From Legionella genomosp. 1 (GTDB taxonomy: Bacteria; Pseudomonadota; Gammaproteobacteria; Legionellales; Legionellaceae): 6,428 bases of DNA. The position numbers and the translations under genes are program-made. A model generated the notes under the pieces. The model saw only the letters and a list, made by a program, of their open reading frames with translations, was not told the origin of the DNA and did not search any database. The stretch covers positions 1 through 6,428 of the forward strand of contig CAMDJY010000096.1 of assembly GCA_945901145.1 (NCBI GenBank), written 5' to 3'. This document shows positions 4,605 through 6,428 of the stretch, one piece after another (position 1 is the stretch's first letter; every line of letters begins with the position of its first letter).

Positions 4605-6428
4605 ATGAATGTGCCAAACGCTATAAAACAAGCGAATGACCTCAAGAGCGATAAGACCCTTGGGGGGACGAGTAGTATTTATGGTTCTCTTGATGGACTA
4701 GTAAATACTTATAGTACGACTAAATCATTTTTTGATTTTAAGTATTCCCTAGAAAGCCAAGCAGTTTCATTCGATGAAATGCATAATTGGGTTGTGAGCC
4801 CGCTTGGTTTCATTATCACTATGACCAGTTCCCTCTTTTTTATGATTATCGCCAATCGCGCGAATGTCTATGAAAAAAGTCGCCTCGGTGATTTTTGGAA
4901 AGGCTTTCGTGAGTTTACGCAGGCGCTTAGAAATGCATTTAAAGGACTGCGTAGCGCTATTCTTACCACTGCAATCTTTACACCCCAAGATTTACGTTAT
5001 CTTCTGATGCCTACGCATCTCGTCTTCGGCAGTTTATATGTGATTAACCGTATGATTATGCTTGAGGTGAATAAAGAACGAAAAAATAAAGAAGATGCAA
5101 ATCGAAAATTTTTTACCGACCTCATGACTTTTGGAACTTTTAATATTCACCCCAAGGATAAATCCAACCAATTACTTTCATATGAACAAATCAAAAAAAA
5201 CGCGGCATCATTCAGAAATAGATATATCATCTACAAAGATGATCGACAAAAAGAACATTTAATTTTTATAAATCATCAACAAAAAATTGAGCAAATTAAA
5301 AATGTAGATATCCATACAATTAAAAAAATTTTAGAAAAACAGAATAATAAAACTGACCATCTTCTCCTCGTTCAACTCAACGAGCTGTTACCAACTGGCG
5401 TTGCTCTGAAACACTTTAACGCATTAAAACAAACAAAAATAAAACAACAACCCCCAAATCAAAGAATATTATACTATCTTCTTAGAACCTATAATGGATT
5501 TTTTGACGGACTCTACCTTTATCTCGGAATTATTACTTTAGTGCTACTCCCAGCTCATACAATCATTCTTGCGACAACACTTTCTGTTTTATACTGTTTA
5601 CTTTGCATCGTAAGCCGCATTTATGAAGAATATCAACAACAGCATGATATAGAAATTTCACAACGCAAAATTGAGCTTGCCTTAGCTGAGAAAGAGCTTG
5701 AATGCGCGCTCATCCGTCTCAATGAAACCGCGGCAGTGATTGCTCAAACACAAGATGCTAAACAACGAGCGCGACTCGAAATCAAACAAAAACAATTAGA
5801 CGCAGTATTAGACGCGCACATAAAAGTATTTGAAAGAAAACGATATAGTCTACAAAAAGCTCGAGAAATCTCTTTTATATCCGTGATTCTGATTGGCATA
5901 AAACACGGCTTACCAATATATGGCGCCCTCATTAGTGCAGTCTTTGCCGCGACCTTTATCTGTTTTCTACTCAGCACACCCGTATCACCTCTCTTTGTTC
6001 TCGGGGTCATTACGAGTGGTATCCCTATTATTCTAGGGTGTGTCGCACACGCCTGGTGGATTAACAAACAACACATCAATCAATTACAAAAAAATACAGG
6101 GGCAAAATCCAACAACCTTGGACAAGCTATTGCAGAGATTAAAGGCAATTTAAAACTCATCAATAAAGATACCCAAGAAGCGGAGCAAGTCCTTAAAAAA
6201 CAAATATCAACCAAAGAAGTTATCATTGACTCAATCACTGAGAAAACCCAGCCAAACCCAATTTCCGATACATTTATAACATATACCGCCGAAATGTTTC
6301 GTTCATTTTTTGCAGGTTTCCTGAAAGGAAAAAAAGAAGTTGAATTTCTATTTTGCGCTCTACAAGTGCAAGATGCATCTGGACATTTTCAAGACACGCC
6401 TTTGATGCTGTTTTTCATTATTCCCCCC
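4605..6428 (+). CDS. Unrecognised large membrane protein with central coiled coil (3' end outside window)
   Basis: One frame stays open from the ATG at 4605 to the window edge, 608 codons with no stop, so it is a real gene that continues to the right. I do not recognise the family. A polar start (1-60) has no signal peptide. Hydrophobic segments follow at about 64-83, 130-152, a close pair at 303-318 and 319-337, and another pair at 436-456 and 461-482. Between the pairs, residues about 338-421 are rich in Glu, Lys, Gln and Ala, with the look of a long helix or coiled coil (for example IELALAEKELECALIRLNET at 356-375). Residues 485-550 are again charged and helical, and 575-608 look more beta-like. 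The region 155-300 is hydrophilic and lysine-rich. GGA at 4597-4599 is a weak ribosome site; no in-frame ATG, GTG or TTG lies between 4605 and the upstream stop at 4530-4532. It is transcribed away from the protease operon. Large membrane/coiled-coil proteins without homologues are common among Dot/Icm effectors of Legionellales, but that is only a possibility here. Confidence 0.85.
   Translation, partial: MNVPNAIKQANDLKSDKTLGGTSSIYGSLDGLVNTYSTTKSFFDFKYSLESQAVSFDEMHNWVVSPLGFIITMTSSLFFMIIANRANVYEKSRLGDFWKGFREFTQALRNAFKGLRSAILTTAIFTPQDLRYLLMPTHLVFGSLYVINRMIMLEVNKERKNKEDANRKFFTDLMTFGTFNIHPKDKSNQLLSYEQIKKNAASFRNRYIIYKDDRQKEHLIFINHQQKIEQIKNVDIHTIKKILEKQNNKTDHLLLVQLNELLPTGVALKHFNALKQTKIKQQPPNQRILYYLLRTYNGFFDGLYLYLGIITLVLLPAHTIILATTLSVLYCLLCIVSRIYEEYQQQHDIEISQRKIELALAEKELECALIRLNETAAVIAQTQDAKQRARLEIKQKQLDAVLDAHIKVFERKRYSLQKAREISFISVILIGIKHGLPIYGALISAVFAATFICFLLSTPVSPLFVLGVITSGIPIILGCVAHAWWINKQHINQLQKNTGAKSNNLGQAIAEIKGNLKLINKDTQEAEQVLKKQISTKEVIIDSITEKTQPNPISDTFITYTAEMFRSFFAGFLKGKKEVEFLFCALQVQDASGHFQDTPLMLFFIIPP

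Noticed and set aside
4767..4988. Minus-strand 73-residue frame within the large plus-strand gene
   Set aside because: The plus strand is one uninterrupted 608-codon frame; this short antisense frame has no ribosome site or motif.
5744..6079. Minus-strand 111-residue frame within the large plus-strand gene
   Set aside because: It mirrors the coiled-coil and membrane-hairpin coding region; its several Cys and Arg are what antisense of such sequence gives.
1..6428. CRISPR array, insertion sequence, tRNA, rRNA or phage attachment site
   Set aside because: No regularly spaced direct repeats, transposase motifs, terminal inverted repeats, tRNA cloverleaf or CCA-ended gene could be seen on either strand.

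Overview
The window looks like a piece of a gammaproteobacterial chromosome with about 40% GC by eye. PanB and PanC are of ordinary bacterial type. The minus-strand three-gene cassette is one I associate with Gammaproteobacteria. The short PanC and the very large membrane/coiled-coil protein at the right edge would fit Legionellales (Legionella, Coxiella and relatives), but nothing here proves the genus. I see no insertion sequence, CRISPR array, tRNA or rRNA.

Layout. (1) 1-1389, plus strand: the 3' two thirds of panB, then complete panC 17 nt downstream, a short pantothenate-biosynthesis operon. (2) 1397-4376, minus strand: three tightly packed genes, transcribed in the order secreted retropepsin-like aspartic protease, inner-membrane protein with a periplasmic inactive-transglutaminase domain and seven C-terminal membrane helices, and cytosolic ATP-grasp (RimK/alpha-L-glutamate-ligase-like) enzyme. 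They are separated by 2 nt and then by a 1-nt TAATG stop/start overlap, so they form one operon. The operon runs convergently into panC with only 7 nt between stop codons. (3) 4377-4604: a 228-nt divergent intergenic region with candidate promoters for both sides and a small stem-loop in the presumed leader of the minus-strand operon. (4) 4605-6428, plus strand: one uninterrupted frame of 608 codons that leaves the window without a stop. It encodes a protein with several membrane segments and a long charged coiled coil that I do not recognise.

How the genes work together. PanB and PanC supply ketopantoate and pantothenate for coenzyme A; no panD follows panC here. The minus-strand trio spans the envelope: protease in the periplasm, inactive-transglutaminase domain also periplasmic, seven helices in the membrane, ATP-dependent ligase in the cytosol. 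The gene association is known from comparative genomics, but its substrate is not visible from sequence. It is the best candidate in the window for an under-described system. The unrecognised 608+ residue protein is the other item of real interest.
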